NCBI GenBank assembly: GCA_963682025.1
Contig: OY821519.1
Location: 71,934,525 to 71,998,524 of the forward strand
Direction: 5' to 3'
DNA: 64,000 bases
Origin: Cordilura impudica
Lineage: Eukaryota > Arthropoda > Insecta > Diptera > Scathophagidae
Below, piece by piece: positions 54,749 to 64,000 of this stretch. The position numbers and the translations under genes were made by a program. The first letter of the stretch is position 1, and each line of letters opens with the position of its first letter. The notes beneath the pieces were generated by a model. That model ran no database searches, was not told the origin of the DNA, and saw only the letters and a program-made list of their open reading frames with translations.

Positions 54749-56191
54749 TGTAACGACACGTTTTCGCACTATGCTGGGGCAGAACTCAGCGTGCCCAGGG
54801 TTCGTTACACTTATTTTATATTTTCCGACGGATTAAAACACGCACCACTTTTATTTTTTTTTCACACAACGTTATAATACGTACTTTATTAATTAACATA
54901 TTTATGCTGCCAACAACTGTCGATAGTCGCTAGTCTATGACGTTCGGTTCGTACTAAAGTGACCAGTTGTCCCGTCTGGCTCCTGATGCAGGCACCTTTT
55001 AGTGCTGGGGCATGGCCTTTCTGGGTCGAGCTACCGCTAACGGGTTGATCGTCTGGCTAATGTTGTAGGACAAGCTGTTAGCCAACGACGACGACCCTCT
55101 TGGCGTACGGTATGTCTTGATCGATCGCAGTCGATCGACCAAGGTGATACTATGAGCACTGTCGCCCTTTCGTCTGGCTCGGACGGAAGGCGAAATCACC
55201 TGGTTGACGTTTGACTCGTCGAACACCAACCGACAGTGACAATACCAATCGGCACACAAGTACGGCTTGTGCAATCGATGATGGACACCCGGATCTTTCG
55301 ATTGACAAGGGGATACTTGGAGCGGGTCCTAGTTTAGTCTATCTCACGCAAAAGGCGAAATCACCTGGTTGTCGTTTGACGCGTCGAACGACCACCGACA
55401 GTGACAATACCAATTGGCAACCAGTACGACTTGTGCAATCGATGATGGAAACCCAGATCTTTCGATTGACAAGGGGGGGTACTAGGAGCGATATCTGTCC
55501 ACGTGAGGTCACTGGGTAATGTTCACTGGATTAATGTTGTAGAACAATCTGTTAACCCAATGACTATACCTTAGCGTTCAGTAAGCAATATTCAACTGAT
55601 AATGGAAACCCAGATCTTTCAGTTGAATACGACCTTACCTTGTGGCCGTCCACTGGCTAATTAAAATATTCATACCAGTGCTCTGCGTTTTATACTGTTT
55701 TTCAGCTGTATACATAAAGCTTTGTGTTCATTAACATTTTCACCATCGCTAAACATATGGTGTGTATCAGTGTGGTGAAAGCTCTATGTCGCTAACAGAT
55801 TTGTTGTTTGTGTCGGTTGTACTATTTAGCTCTGTCTGTACATGTTGACATGTTAATACAATATCTTAACGAATAGTGATGGTACATTAAATACTGTTGT
55901 ATGATTAAAGTACTCTAAGCCTTTGTAATATAAAATTTAAATGTAAAAGTAATTCATAACTTTATGTTTACTATGATAATTAAATTAATTAAATTCATAT
56001 GGTATTGAGCTGATGGTACAAATATAATATCAAAAGTAGTAAAAATATAGTAAGAATATAATATTAAAATAGTACAATAGTATAATAAAAAATAAAATAA
56101 TAATGTGAAGAAGTTGGTTGACTGTACCTCAAGGGTGTCCGATGGTCGTCTTGTGTGGGGAAAACGAGCGTCGCGACTTTCACTCGTCACA
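54749..56191 (-). repeat. Long LTR (1,443 bp) with inverted TGTRACGA ends
   Basis: On the minus strand it starts TGTGACGAGTG (56191) and ends TCGTTACA (54749), giving TGTRACGA/TCGTTACA termini. It contains two adjacent 165-bp direct repeats (55187-55351, 55352-55500) and a partial third near 55590-55640. The start is inferred from the terminal inverted match and from where LOA coding stops. Confidence 0.65.
55187..55500. repeat. Two 165-bp direct repeats in the LTR
   Basis: Both begin AAGGCGAAATCACCTGGTTG and share CCGACAGTGACAATACCAAT, CTTGTGCAATCGATGATGGA and GATCTTTCGATTGACAAGGG. They are about 90% identical by eye. Confidence 0.85.
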
Positions 56192-57532
56192 GTTTTCCAA
56201 ATTGACACCCTCCAGGAAAGAACCCTTCCTAGCCAGTTCATCTGCAATCTCGTTTCCCATTATACCACTGTGTCCTGGGATCCAAATGATTTCAAGTCTG
56301 CCTCTTGTAGTGAAGTTTGCAATTTCTTCCTTACATCTGAGGACAGTCCTTGATCTAGTTTTGTCCGATGATATCGCCCTGATAGCCGCTAGACTGTACG
56401 AAAATATTTTCACGTCTCCGGGGCTTGGGATTGCCCGTACGTCAATAGATCTTATGCATTCCGTTATCGCGACCACTTCGGCCTGAAAGACAGAGTTGTG
56501 GTCCGGAATGCGTAGGTGTATGCCATTGGAACGGTCCTCATCATAGAAACCTATACCAGTCCTACCATGCAGACTAGATCCGTCTGTGTAGTAGTGTGAC
56601 CCTGGAAGGTTTCGTAGAAAATTTTCGTTCAACCAGCTTTCCCTGTCAGATATCCTTATACTGCAGGGTATGTTTGTCGACACTTCCGCGATTCTATCAC
56701 AGCTAAAATCCACTATGTTGAATTCCTGTATCTGGTCCAATATTGTTTGGTGTCTGGTCATATGGTCGGTGATGTATTCCCCTGTTACTCTTAGTCGTAA
56801 CATGGCCAGAGCTGCCTCATATTTAATTCTAATCTCGATCGGGTGTATAGATAGAATCGTCTCTAAAGCCCTCGTAGATGTTGTCCGTATTGCGCCGCTG
56901 ATTCCTATGCAGCAGAGGCGTTGTATTTTTTGGAATGGTTTAATATAGCATTTCCTGTTCATTGATGTCCATGTGACTATGGATGCGTAGGTTAGAATTG
57001 GTCTAACGACGCTTGTGTAAAGCCAATGAGTCATCCTCGGGTTTAAACCCCATTTTGAACTTATAGCTCTTCTGCAAATGGCCCATATCCGATAAGCCTT
57101 CGCGACTTTGCTCTCAATATGGTCTTTCCAAGTGGGCTTTTTGTCGAGAATCACCCCAAGGTATTTCACCGTTTGTGTGATTCTAATCGTTTTGCCCTGG
57201 AAGCGGGGTTCATCGAATTCGACTATTTTCGTCTTCCTAGTAAAGAGGCATATTTCAGTCTTTTCCGGGTTCACATTTAATCCCCTTGGTTGTGCCCAAT
57301 CGTATGCTATTTCGAGTGCATCCGATGCCCTCCTACATAAATTTCTAGGATCTTTCCCCCTTAACAGTATCGCTACATCGTCTGCGTAGCAGACAGGTTG
57401 GAAACCCTTATCGGTTAGAATCCTTAGAAGACTGTTTATAGTGGTCACCCAGAGAAGGGGGGATAGAATTCCCCCTTGAGGTGTCCCACAGCAAACCTTG
57501 TCTCTTATTTTAATGCCACCAACCTCGCAACT
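56192..57532 (-). pseudogene. LOA ORF2, RT second half and RNase H
   Basis: In the same frame as the upstream part, after the TGA at 57533-57535. Reads KVCCGTPQGGILSPLLW, CYADDVAILL (catalytic YADD near 57375), the thumb (LGVILDKKPTWKDHI), then RNase H with HYYTDGSSLHGRTGIGFY (first Asp), FQAEVVAI (Glu) and WIPGHSGIMGNEIADELA (last Asp). The expected IFSDSQAAI motif reads IFSYSLAAI, so one catalytic Asp is replaced by Tyr (near 56399). It ends at the LTR insertion. Confidence 0.88.
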
Positions 57533-57535
57533 TAT

Positions 57536-59356
57536 TCATCTATTCCCTAGCATGTGACTGATCCAGGCTTTGATATCCCGGTCGATGTCGAAACGTTCTA
57601 GAGAGTGGAGTAGCGTATTTGTTGATACATTGTTAAAAGCTCCCTCTATATCAATGAATATGGCTAGAGTAAAGATTTTTAGATCGAAAGATCTTTCTAT
57701 GTGGTGAACTATTTCATGAAGCGCAGTTTCTACTGAGCGTCCCTTTAAATAAGCGTGTTGTTTGAACTTCAACAGCTCATTTGGGATTTGAGATTTAACC
57801 ATGTTATCGACTATTCGCTCCATGGTTTTCAGTAGGAAGGATGTAAGACTTATCGGTCGATAGGCCTTAGGGTTCGCGTAGCTTTCCTTTCCCGGCTTTG
57901 GTATGAAGACCACTTTGGCCTCCTGCCATGCTCTGGGGGTATACGCAAGTTTTAGGCAAGCAGAGAATATGCCAGCCAGACTACTGCTAATCAAGTCCCC
58001 GCTCTTTTGTAATAGAGCAGGAAAGATTTCATCTGGGCCTGCTGCCTTAAAGGCGGCAAAGCTTTGTATTGCCTTAATTACCATATTTTCGGTTATTCTA
58101 TCATATCTTTCCTCTCGATATTGTTCCTCATTAGGCCCTTCATATTGTTCCCCTTCGGGTCCCGTCTGCTGTTCCACGTTGGTTCCAGTTCGTCGGGACA
58201 CATTGGTACCAATTTCAGGGTCCCTATTCGGCCCATATTCTTCGGTAAGAAAGTGTGTTTCCATCAATATTCTTAAGGACTGTTCCATCGATTCCGCCCG
58301 AATCCCGTCCCTATCGACAAGAGTTTCAGGCTGCGAATGGGTTTTCGATAAGAATTTCTTGATTTTTGAGACGTCATTAACGCTATCAACCTGTTCACAG
58401 AAGTGTCTCCAGGAGTTGCGTTTGGCTATTCGAATCTTCTTGTTGTAATCCCTGAGCTTAACATGGTAGTCATCCCAGTATATTGCGTGTTTTTTACGAC
58501 GAGCCCTATTGAAAAGTCTTCGGACGTCCTTCCCAAGATTTATCAGTTCCCCTGTTAGCCAGGGTTTATCTCGGGGAGATCTCCTTTCCCGGAGTGGACA
58601 GCATTCCTTGAAGGACTCAATTAGGCTCCTCGTTATATTGTCCACTTCCTCGTCAACCTCTTCGACATACCTTAAGTCTGTGCGAGGAGTAGTTAGACGG
58701 GCTTGTAGATTTCTTCTAAATTTAGGCCAATCAGTCTTAGCCTTATTCCTGAACTTGATGGGTTCAGGTGGTGGGTGTGTCAGTTTAAATAAAATGTATC
58801 GATGATCCGAGAAGGAATGTTCGCTAGAGACATGCCAATCTTGGATATCATCCACTAAATTTTTCGAACAAATTGAAATATCTAGAACCTCTTCCCTTAA
58901 TTTGTTAACAAAGGTTGCCGTGTTCCCAACATTAAGGGTAAAAAGGTCATTTTCGTTAAGGAATTCAAGTAAAGCATCCCCCCTTTGGTTACAGTTCGAA
59001 CTTCCCCAAGCTATATGGTGAGAATTCGCATCGCACCCTATGAGAATTTCCTTACCTGTTATCCTGGCCGTTTTTACCATCTCTTCAAGTTCCGACGTCG
59101 GTGGAGGTGTCGGTGAGTCCGACGGGAGATAAACCGATGCTAAGAGCATTGGTTGGCTTCCGTGTTGCAGGACGGTGGCATCTGCGGTGGACAAGTCTGG
59201 GGAAAAGAGATAGTTTAGGTTTTTGTGACAAATAATACAAGTTCTCGGTCGAGTTCCTGTATGAGCATAGAAAATTTGGTAATTAGGATCATTTAGTCCA
59301 GTAACCTTGTCATTTACCGTCCAAGGTTCCTGTTCCTGTTCCTGACATGTAACTTA
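57536..59356 (-). CDS. LOA ORF2, endonuclease and RT first half
   Basis: The open frame extends from about 59356 (after a TAA) with EPWTVNDKVTGL and GTRPRTCIICHKNLNYLF, through LLASVYLPSDS, LIGCDANSHHIAWGSSNCNQ (catalytic Asp/Asn) and SSEHSFSDHRYI (SDH motif) of the endonuclease. The RT start follows: VVFIPKPGKESY, YRPISLTSF, HAYLKGRSVETAL and LAIFIDIEGAFNNV. The frame stops at TGA 57533-57535, which replaces a codon in a region otherwise continuous with the next part. The first 35 or so residues of the endonuclease are missing, apparently lost at a CAGGAA repeat near 59325-59345. Confidence 0.85.
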
Positions 59357-59379
59357 CCTTTTTGTAGTTTTTCCATCAG

Positions 59380-60984
59380 AGTTTGAGTAGCCGTTTTGCT
59401 CCGATGGAGGTTGATCTGCATGAGCATGATCATTGTTCGGCTAAAAGTTTATCTTCTTGGGAGTTGGTTATTTCTAACTCTCCCTTTTTAGCTGAGGTGG
59501 ATGGTGTTAGGACTGTGGAAGTCCCCTCACTATTGCCCGCCTTTGATTCATCATTTGCCTTCTCCCAGCCAATGGTCGTCTTGCCTACTTTAAAGTAGAC
59601 TGCGGCTGAGACGAAGAAGGCTTTACCCTTAGTGGTCTATAGGCTGGCCATTGACTCCTGATCAATCCCCACCACGATAAGAGTGCCGTCTGGGCCCTCC
59701 TCTCTGTGGAAGATCTCCCATTTGTCAGTGGCTAGACCTTTATTTTGCTTTCCCAAGACCTTCACAACCTTTTATGAAGAAGGAGGCTTTGGTCAGGGAT
59801 GGAATGTCCGCCTTTTTGACTAGGGATAGTTTGGCACCATCCCAAGGAGCTGGTATGCATTCCACCATTTTCTCCAGGGTTTGTACACATGCGTTGGATG
59901 CAAGTTGTAGCATTAGTACATCCATGGAGAACCTGCAGCTGTTAATTTGGATCTTCTGGTCATCGTTCTCGGCCTCTAGGGTGTATTCCGGGATCCTTTT
60001 ATTGAATGCCTCTTCGAGAACTTGTCTCTGGGCTATAGGGATTTTGCCTGTGGGACTACTTGAATCGACAATGGCGTAGCAGAGTTCGTCCATTGCTGGT
60101 CTTTTCGCCATACTAGCATATGAAGTCGATTGTTCCTTGCCTGATGGTGCAATCTGTTTTCTCTTCATTGCTTGTCTTTCACCTTTGGAAGGGTTCTGCA
60201 CTTGCAATGAGGGATTACATTTTGCATCACTTTTCCTAGTTGACGTTGGCCCAATAACCTCTCCTTTGGATTGAGTTCCCGTGATGGTACCTCTGATCTT
60301 CTGGTTGGGGTTATTGGTCAACTGTGTACTAGTTGGCATGGAGTTTCTCTTCTTCTTTTTAGCTTCTGCAATGTTCTGCTCCTCAGGAGAACGTATCCGC
60401 TTTCCCACTTCCGAGGATGCGGGTGTAGCAGGTCCATTATCCTTTGGAGCATCTTGCTTCGCTTCAGCTTTTTGAGTTTTCTGGTTCATTTTTGCGATTT
60501 TTCGTCGTTGGGCCCCAGATAACCTTTTCTTATTGGTAGAGAGTTTAGCTATGCTGGCGCTTACTTCCTCTACCATTTTATTAACTTCTGAGTTTGCCTT
60601 TTCAGGCTGTGTGGCAATGATTGTATCATTGCCTTCATTTGAGGAGTTCGATTCGTCGGAATCCGAACCTGTCGTGTGAGGTTGAGGTCGCACAAGGCTC
60701 CCTCTCGGATCCGACTCCTCAATCTCCTTATTTTGGGTTTTTCTTGTAACATACCCATCTATGGAGGCCAAGTTACCAACCTCCGTAGTGGACTTGCAGT
60801 CAAGTGATCTCGACGACTGTGGGCCCGCTTGCTCACCACACTTAGCCGCCGGTACTGGGTTATTTAGGCCCTGCACCGTAACTTTATTTATATGAGTAGA
60901 CATATCATGGGTTTTAGTTTGTTTTCGGGAACCACCCCTATCCAGTTTTTGGTCCGCGGGGAGTGCATGACCCCCGAAAATCAT
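59380..60984 (-). pseudogene. LOA ORF1 (DUF4780-type gag-like protein), one frameshift
   Basis: ATG at 60984. The first half is polar and low in complexity (SNEGNDTIIATQPEKA, KRLSGAQRRKIAKMNQKTQK). The second half is a DUF4780-like domain (MDELCYAIVDSSSPTGKIPI, APWDGAKLSLVKKADIPSL). After a frameshift near 59745 the domain continues in another frame as NKGLATDKWEIFHREEGPDG and TLIVVGIDQES and runs on to about 59380, with a stop near 59640. DUF4780 proteins are ORF1 products of arthropod LINEs and are expected to bind element RNA. It precedes ORF2 by only a few tens of bases. Confidence 0.8.
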
Positions 60985-61199
60985 CGTCCTCTTGTAGAAA
61001 CAAACTTTTGTTATAAAGTAAATTTTTACCTGATTACGATGATCTTTAAGCTAAGATGTTCTCTAATAGTAATCTTCTGCGAGTGCCGGTGAGCATTTGT
61101 ATCAGAGCTATTAGGGTACATCCCAGCCTCCCCTATCCGCCACCTGGGGACGCGCCCGATGGGAGACTGGCATCTTCCGCACGGGTGCGCACGTTGTTA

Positions 61200-62379
61200 C
61201 TGTACATTACATATGTACAAACTGAAAAAAAAGGAGAACTCGCCAACTGAAAGTGCGTAAATTTGAAAATGTAAAAATTAAAAAATGCCAACTGAAAATC
61301 CACAAATTTAAATTTTTAACCTTGTTAGTTCTGAAGTTTCCACGATTTTTCCGTGTTACTTCAAAATATTCACAGCAATTTGAATAGATGTAGTTTCATA
61401 TTAGAAAAATATGTCGTTTTTGAGAATACAAATTTAAAATAAGGACAAACTTTAAAATTTTTTTTTTACATAGACTAAAAGCCACATACTTTCAGTTAAA
61501 GTGACGCATTTTCCCGACTCCTGGTTTATGCTATCGGCGAGAATACGAGTTGATCTATAGAGTCATAGGTATTTTTCTAAATGACATTTGAATTATTCTT
61601 ACATATTATGTACAGATTACGAATATTTTTAGATATTTGCTCCATAAAGATGCATAATAAATAATTTTCTAATAATATTTAAAAATATTAAACATACTGC
61701 TAGCAAATCATGAGTATGACCTTTTCATGTTACGAGTTTTGTTAAACATGTGTTACTTGTGTATAGGAAAACATAAAAAATTGTCATGTCTTCTACATGA
61801 CCTAAACACACGAACCATACCCATTGGCATTATCAGTTTAATATTATTTTTTCTGCACTGAACTTTTAGCGTATTTGTATGGTATTGACAACAGATAATG
61901 ACACTGTAGAAAACGATTAAAAATTTGTGATTTTCATGCAGCTTGCCATAAAAACTTTCACATAATAGTAGAAGAATTCCATTTTGATATTATTTGAGTT
62001 AATTATGTTCATTGCTGATAAAAACTGCACTGAAGGCATATTTAAGTGCAGCTTTTTTTTTGTATATTTTTTCAAATAAACTTTTATATGGTGTTATATT
62101 GTCGGTATTTACTGCTAAGAATTTTCTACATGATTTATTTGCTTGTAAGTAATACAAGAAATGCAAAATTTGCAAGAAATTCTCTCACACACAAAAACAC
62201 ACACATACACACATTCTTCAACTTGGGACATGTGCATAACACCCATTCGTGGAAACGTTTTTTTGTTTGAAGTCATAGACTGTGCAGGCAATAGTTTAAA
62301 CAAAATTCTAGTAAATATTTAATAACTTCCTAAAAAAAATAAACCTAGAGAAAAGCTTTAAACATACAATGTTGATGAC
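61200..62379. other. AT-rich spacer, nothing recognised
   Basis: No coding signal; the short ORF at 62046-62270 covers a (CA)n-rich tract (62185-62215). Confidence 0.55.
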
Positions 62380-63331
62380 CTTCAAATGACAGCAAATCTT
62401 CCAGTTATTTTTGTAGTATTTGATTTTTTCATTATATCTTTCAATGTTTCATAGCTTTCTTTCATGTTAATACCCATTGCTAGCGGAATGGAAGGTTTTC
62501 GGTTCGACACATGCAACAACATTGCTTTCGAGCTTGAAACAGAACCATCAATAAATAATCTCCACTTACTAGCGATGTACTTCATTCCCATTCTTACCAC
62601 CAAAGCTTTTATATCGTTGCGGTAAGTGAACGAAATGTCATCATTTAGAGTGTAGAGGCTCTGAAATTCAGCTTGCGCTTTGCGGTACGCCGTAGAGTTA
62701 ACATTAGCATGTGTGAGACTTCTTTGCTTTAAAAACGCTGTAAAAATATGGCATGTCGCTGCAATAGTCACAATATGGCCACAATGAAATCCATTTCCAT
62801 TTGTGTTATTAGCTGAGGTCCATCTGTTCCCAGTCGGGGCTCATAATCGGTATCAAATGTATCTTCATGCTCTACTCATTCCTGTAAATTCTGTCCTACG
62901 ATCTGGAGTTGGCGGCCTTGGTGATACAAAATTTTCGGGTGCAAGCACTGGTAGTGTGGCTGTTACAGTTGCTTTATAAATTTTGTTCTTCTCAGTATGT
63001 CGACTTAGATGACACGTGTACTTTACGCATGCATAGCATCTGGTTGCATCTTGCTCACCTGTCTGTGTGTCCGGTTTACCGACTTACAATACTTCATACT
63101 ATCTTTGCCTCCACACAACCATGCCATGAGATTGTTATAACATTGGCTACACACTGCATTAGGTGTGCAATTTTCACCGGTCAAGTCCACTTCGTCGAAA
63201 AACAACTTATATGCTCTATTGAATTCACTAGTTAAAAGATTCTTTTTCTTTCGAAACGTAGCAAAATAAATCAATTTTTTATGTGTAAACATCCATAAGC
63301 GCAGGGGGTAAATTTCTATTTCAAAATACAA
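62380..63331 (-). pseudogene. Relic of a second uncharacterised arthropod ORF
   Basis: Upstream piece (63331-63023): EFNRAYKLFFDEVDLTGENC, then a PNAVCSQCYNNLMAW cysteine pair. Downstream piece (62771-62382): AYRKAQAEFQSLY, KWRLFIDGSVSSSKAMLLHV, KPSIPLAMGINMKESYETLK. I recognise the order (Cys-rich VCxxC start; then EWRLFIDSSxxSLKAVLLHNG and PSIPIAHxxxxKETYxNM) from repetitive uncharacterised arthropod proteins, probably mobile-element derived. The function is not known to me. Stops and a frameshift separate the pieces, and the conserved C-terminal half is absent. Confidence 0.45.
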
Positions 63332-63366
63332 TCACAAAAACAGCGTAACGTGTGAGCGTAAGAAAA

Positions 63367-64000
63367 AACAAGTAAGAAAATTATAGTCGGTCTAGACCGA
63401 CTATACGATACCCTATACCATGCATTTAGAAACCCTATCTGTTAGGCCCAACTAACTGGACATTGAAAATAAGCAACAACCAAATTTGAGTGGGATTTTT
63501 ATTAATTTTTTTGGCTGCAGATATGAAAAAGTTCATATCGGATGCTATATCTATAAAGGGACTAGGTCCAAAAATGGACCGATCCTGATCATGTTTGGTA
63601 AAGTCTCTTGTATTTTGCAAAAATATATACAAACAAAATTTGAGAAGAATCAGTGCAATATTTTTGTTTTTTAATAGATTTAAGTGAAGATCGGGAAGTA
63701 GCTCTATATGGGGTCAAAGGGATCATTTTTGGACTACTCATTAATGGATGTAATGAACGCATACAAACCCAATTTGAGTAAGATCTATATGACAATTTGG
63801 ATCTTATGGCAATTTATGTCGATTTCATATGGGTAATTTGTATGGGGGCTAGGTCTGAACATGGACCGATTCTCACCAATTTCAACAGCGTTCATCCCAT
63901 GGCCGATAAAAGCTTATATACCAAATTTCATCAAAATGTATTCATATTTGCGACCTGCAGTTTGATTACAAGCTTTACATGGACACACAGACGGACGGAC
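63367..64000 (-). mobile_element. DINE-1-like repeat, copy 4, cut by the window end
   Basis: Starts AACAAGTAAGAAAATTATAG followed by the perfect TATAGTCGGTCT palindrome, and is close to copy 3 in reverse complement. The window ends just as the GGAC microsatellite begins (63990-64000), so the TATACCC end lies outside. Confidence 0.7.

Larger units (their letters stand above)
54066..56191 (-). mobile_element. LTR retrotransposon 5' fragment (Osvaldo/Ulysses-like) inside the LOA element
   Basis: Minus strand: LTR 56191 to 54749, primer-binding site, about 580 bp of leader, and the start of gag at 54151. The fragment then ends abruptly against LOA ORF2 at about 54065. No protease, RT, integrase or second LTR is present, so most of the element has been deleted. 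The long LTR, the lysine-type primer site and a SAP-like gag start suggest the Osvaldo/Ulysses group of Ty3/gypsy elements (inference). Confidence 0.7.
53483..61185 (-). mobile_element. LOA-clade LINE, full length apart from small losses, with 14-bp duplication
   Basis: The exact duplication TGCGCACGTTGTTA lies at 53469-53482 and 61186-61199. The minus-strand element runs from about 61185 (5' end, CCCGTGCGGAAGATGCC) to a 3' tail of four AACCT-type units at 53483-53502. ORF1 (DUF4780-type) and ORF2 (endonuclease, RT, RNase H, zinc knuckle) are all present. An LTR-element fragment at 54066-56191 interrupts ORF2. Without that fragment the LINE is about 5.6 kb, the expected size for LOA/Bilbo elements. 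Confidence 0.88.

Noticed and set aside
54999..55519. ORFs on both strands in the long LTR
   Set aside because: They follow the 165-bp LTR repeats and show repeated peptides (RTPTDSDNTN / RTTTDSDNTN) from the DNA duplication.
56105..60522. Plus-strand ORFs across the LOA element (for example 57903-58448)
   Set aside because: Shadows of the minus-strand LOA frames, which carry the recognisable motifs.
1..64000. tRNA, rRNA or snRNA genes
   Set aside because: No cloverleaf with A/B boxes or rRNA-like sequence was recognised by eye; only primer-binding sites complementary to tRNA 3' ends occur in the LTR elements.

Overview
This 64-kb window looks like repeat-rich, non-genic DNA from a higher fly (Diptera, Brachycera). 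It is very AT-rich. It carries four copies of a DINE-1-like repeat with a (GTCC)n core, and also BEL/Pao, Jockey, LOA and CR1-type retrotransposons, hAT, Tc1/mariner/pogo, Helitron, MULE and Transib elements. I found no convincing host gene, rRNA, tRNA or CRISPR array. One short minus-strand ORF near 32 kb might be a decayed odorant-receptor exon, at low confidence. Almost every coding signal belongs to a mobile element, and most are broken.

Layout. 0-1.3 kb: mariner relic split by a DINE-like repeat. 1.7-7 kb: three same-direction fragments of one CR1-type LINE family. 7.8-12.9 kb: Tc1 relic, degenerate repeats, a 1.4-kb element with long inverted arms, and copies of a GGGCGGGTCGA repeat. 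13-22.2 kb: a three-level nest in which a Jockey relic is split by a hAT element (8-bp duplication CTCTAGAC), itself split by a nearly intact BEL/Pao element (5-bp duplication GGCCT). 22.2-24.3 kb: DINE-like repeat, hairpin MITE, GGGCGGGTCGA repeat. 25-28.8 kb: a Transib transposon with an uninterrupted RAG1-like transposase, RSS-like ends and a CGCCG duplication, sitting in an older coding relic. 29.9-31.2 kb: fold-back array. 33.8-43.2 kb: a CR1-type LINE interrupted by a 3,610-bp hAT (duplication CTCAAACA) and by a 1,837-bp Helitron inserted between A and T. 43.3-50 kb: Tc1 and pogo relics, one pogo split by a DINE-like repeat, and a palindromic mariner piece. 50-53.3 kb: a MULE whose transposase is followed by a RING finger, with a 438-bp MITE nested in it. 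53.5-61.2 kb: a LOA-clade LINE (14-bp duplication) interrupted by an LTR-element fragment. 61-64 kb: empty sequence, another coding relic, and a fourth DINE-like copy cut by the window end.

The Transib element is the most noteworthy object. By manual alignment, all three catalytic acidic residues and the four zinc ligands known from RAG1 are present, the reading frame is open, and both ends and the target duplication are intact. The MULE-RING arrangement and several exact nested insertions give a readable relative chronology. All family assignments come from reading the sequence; no database search was run.
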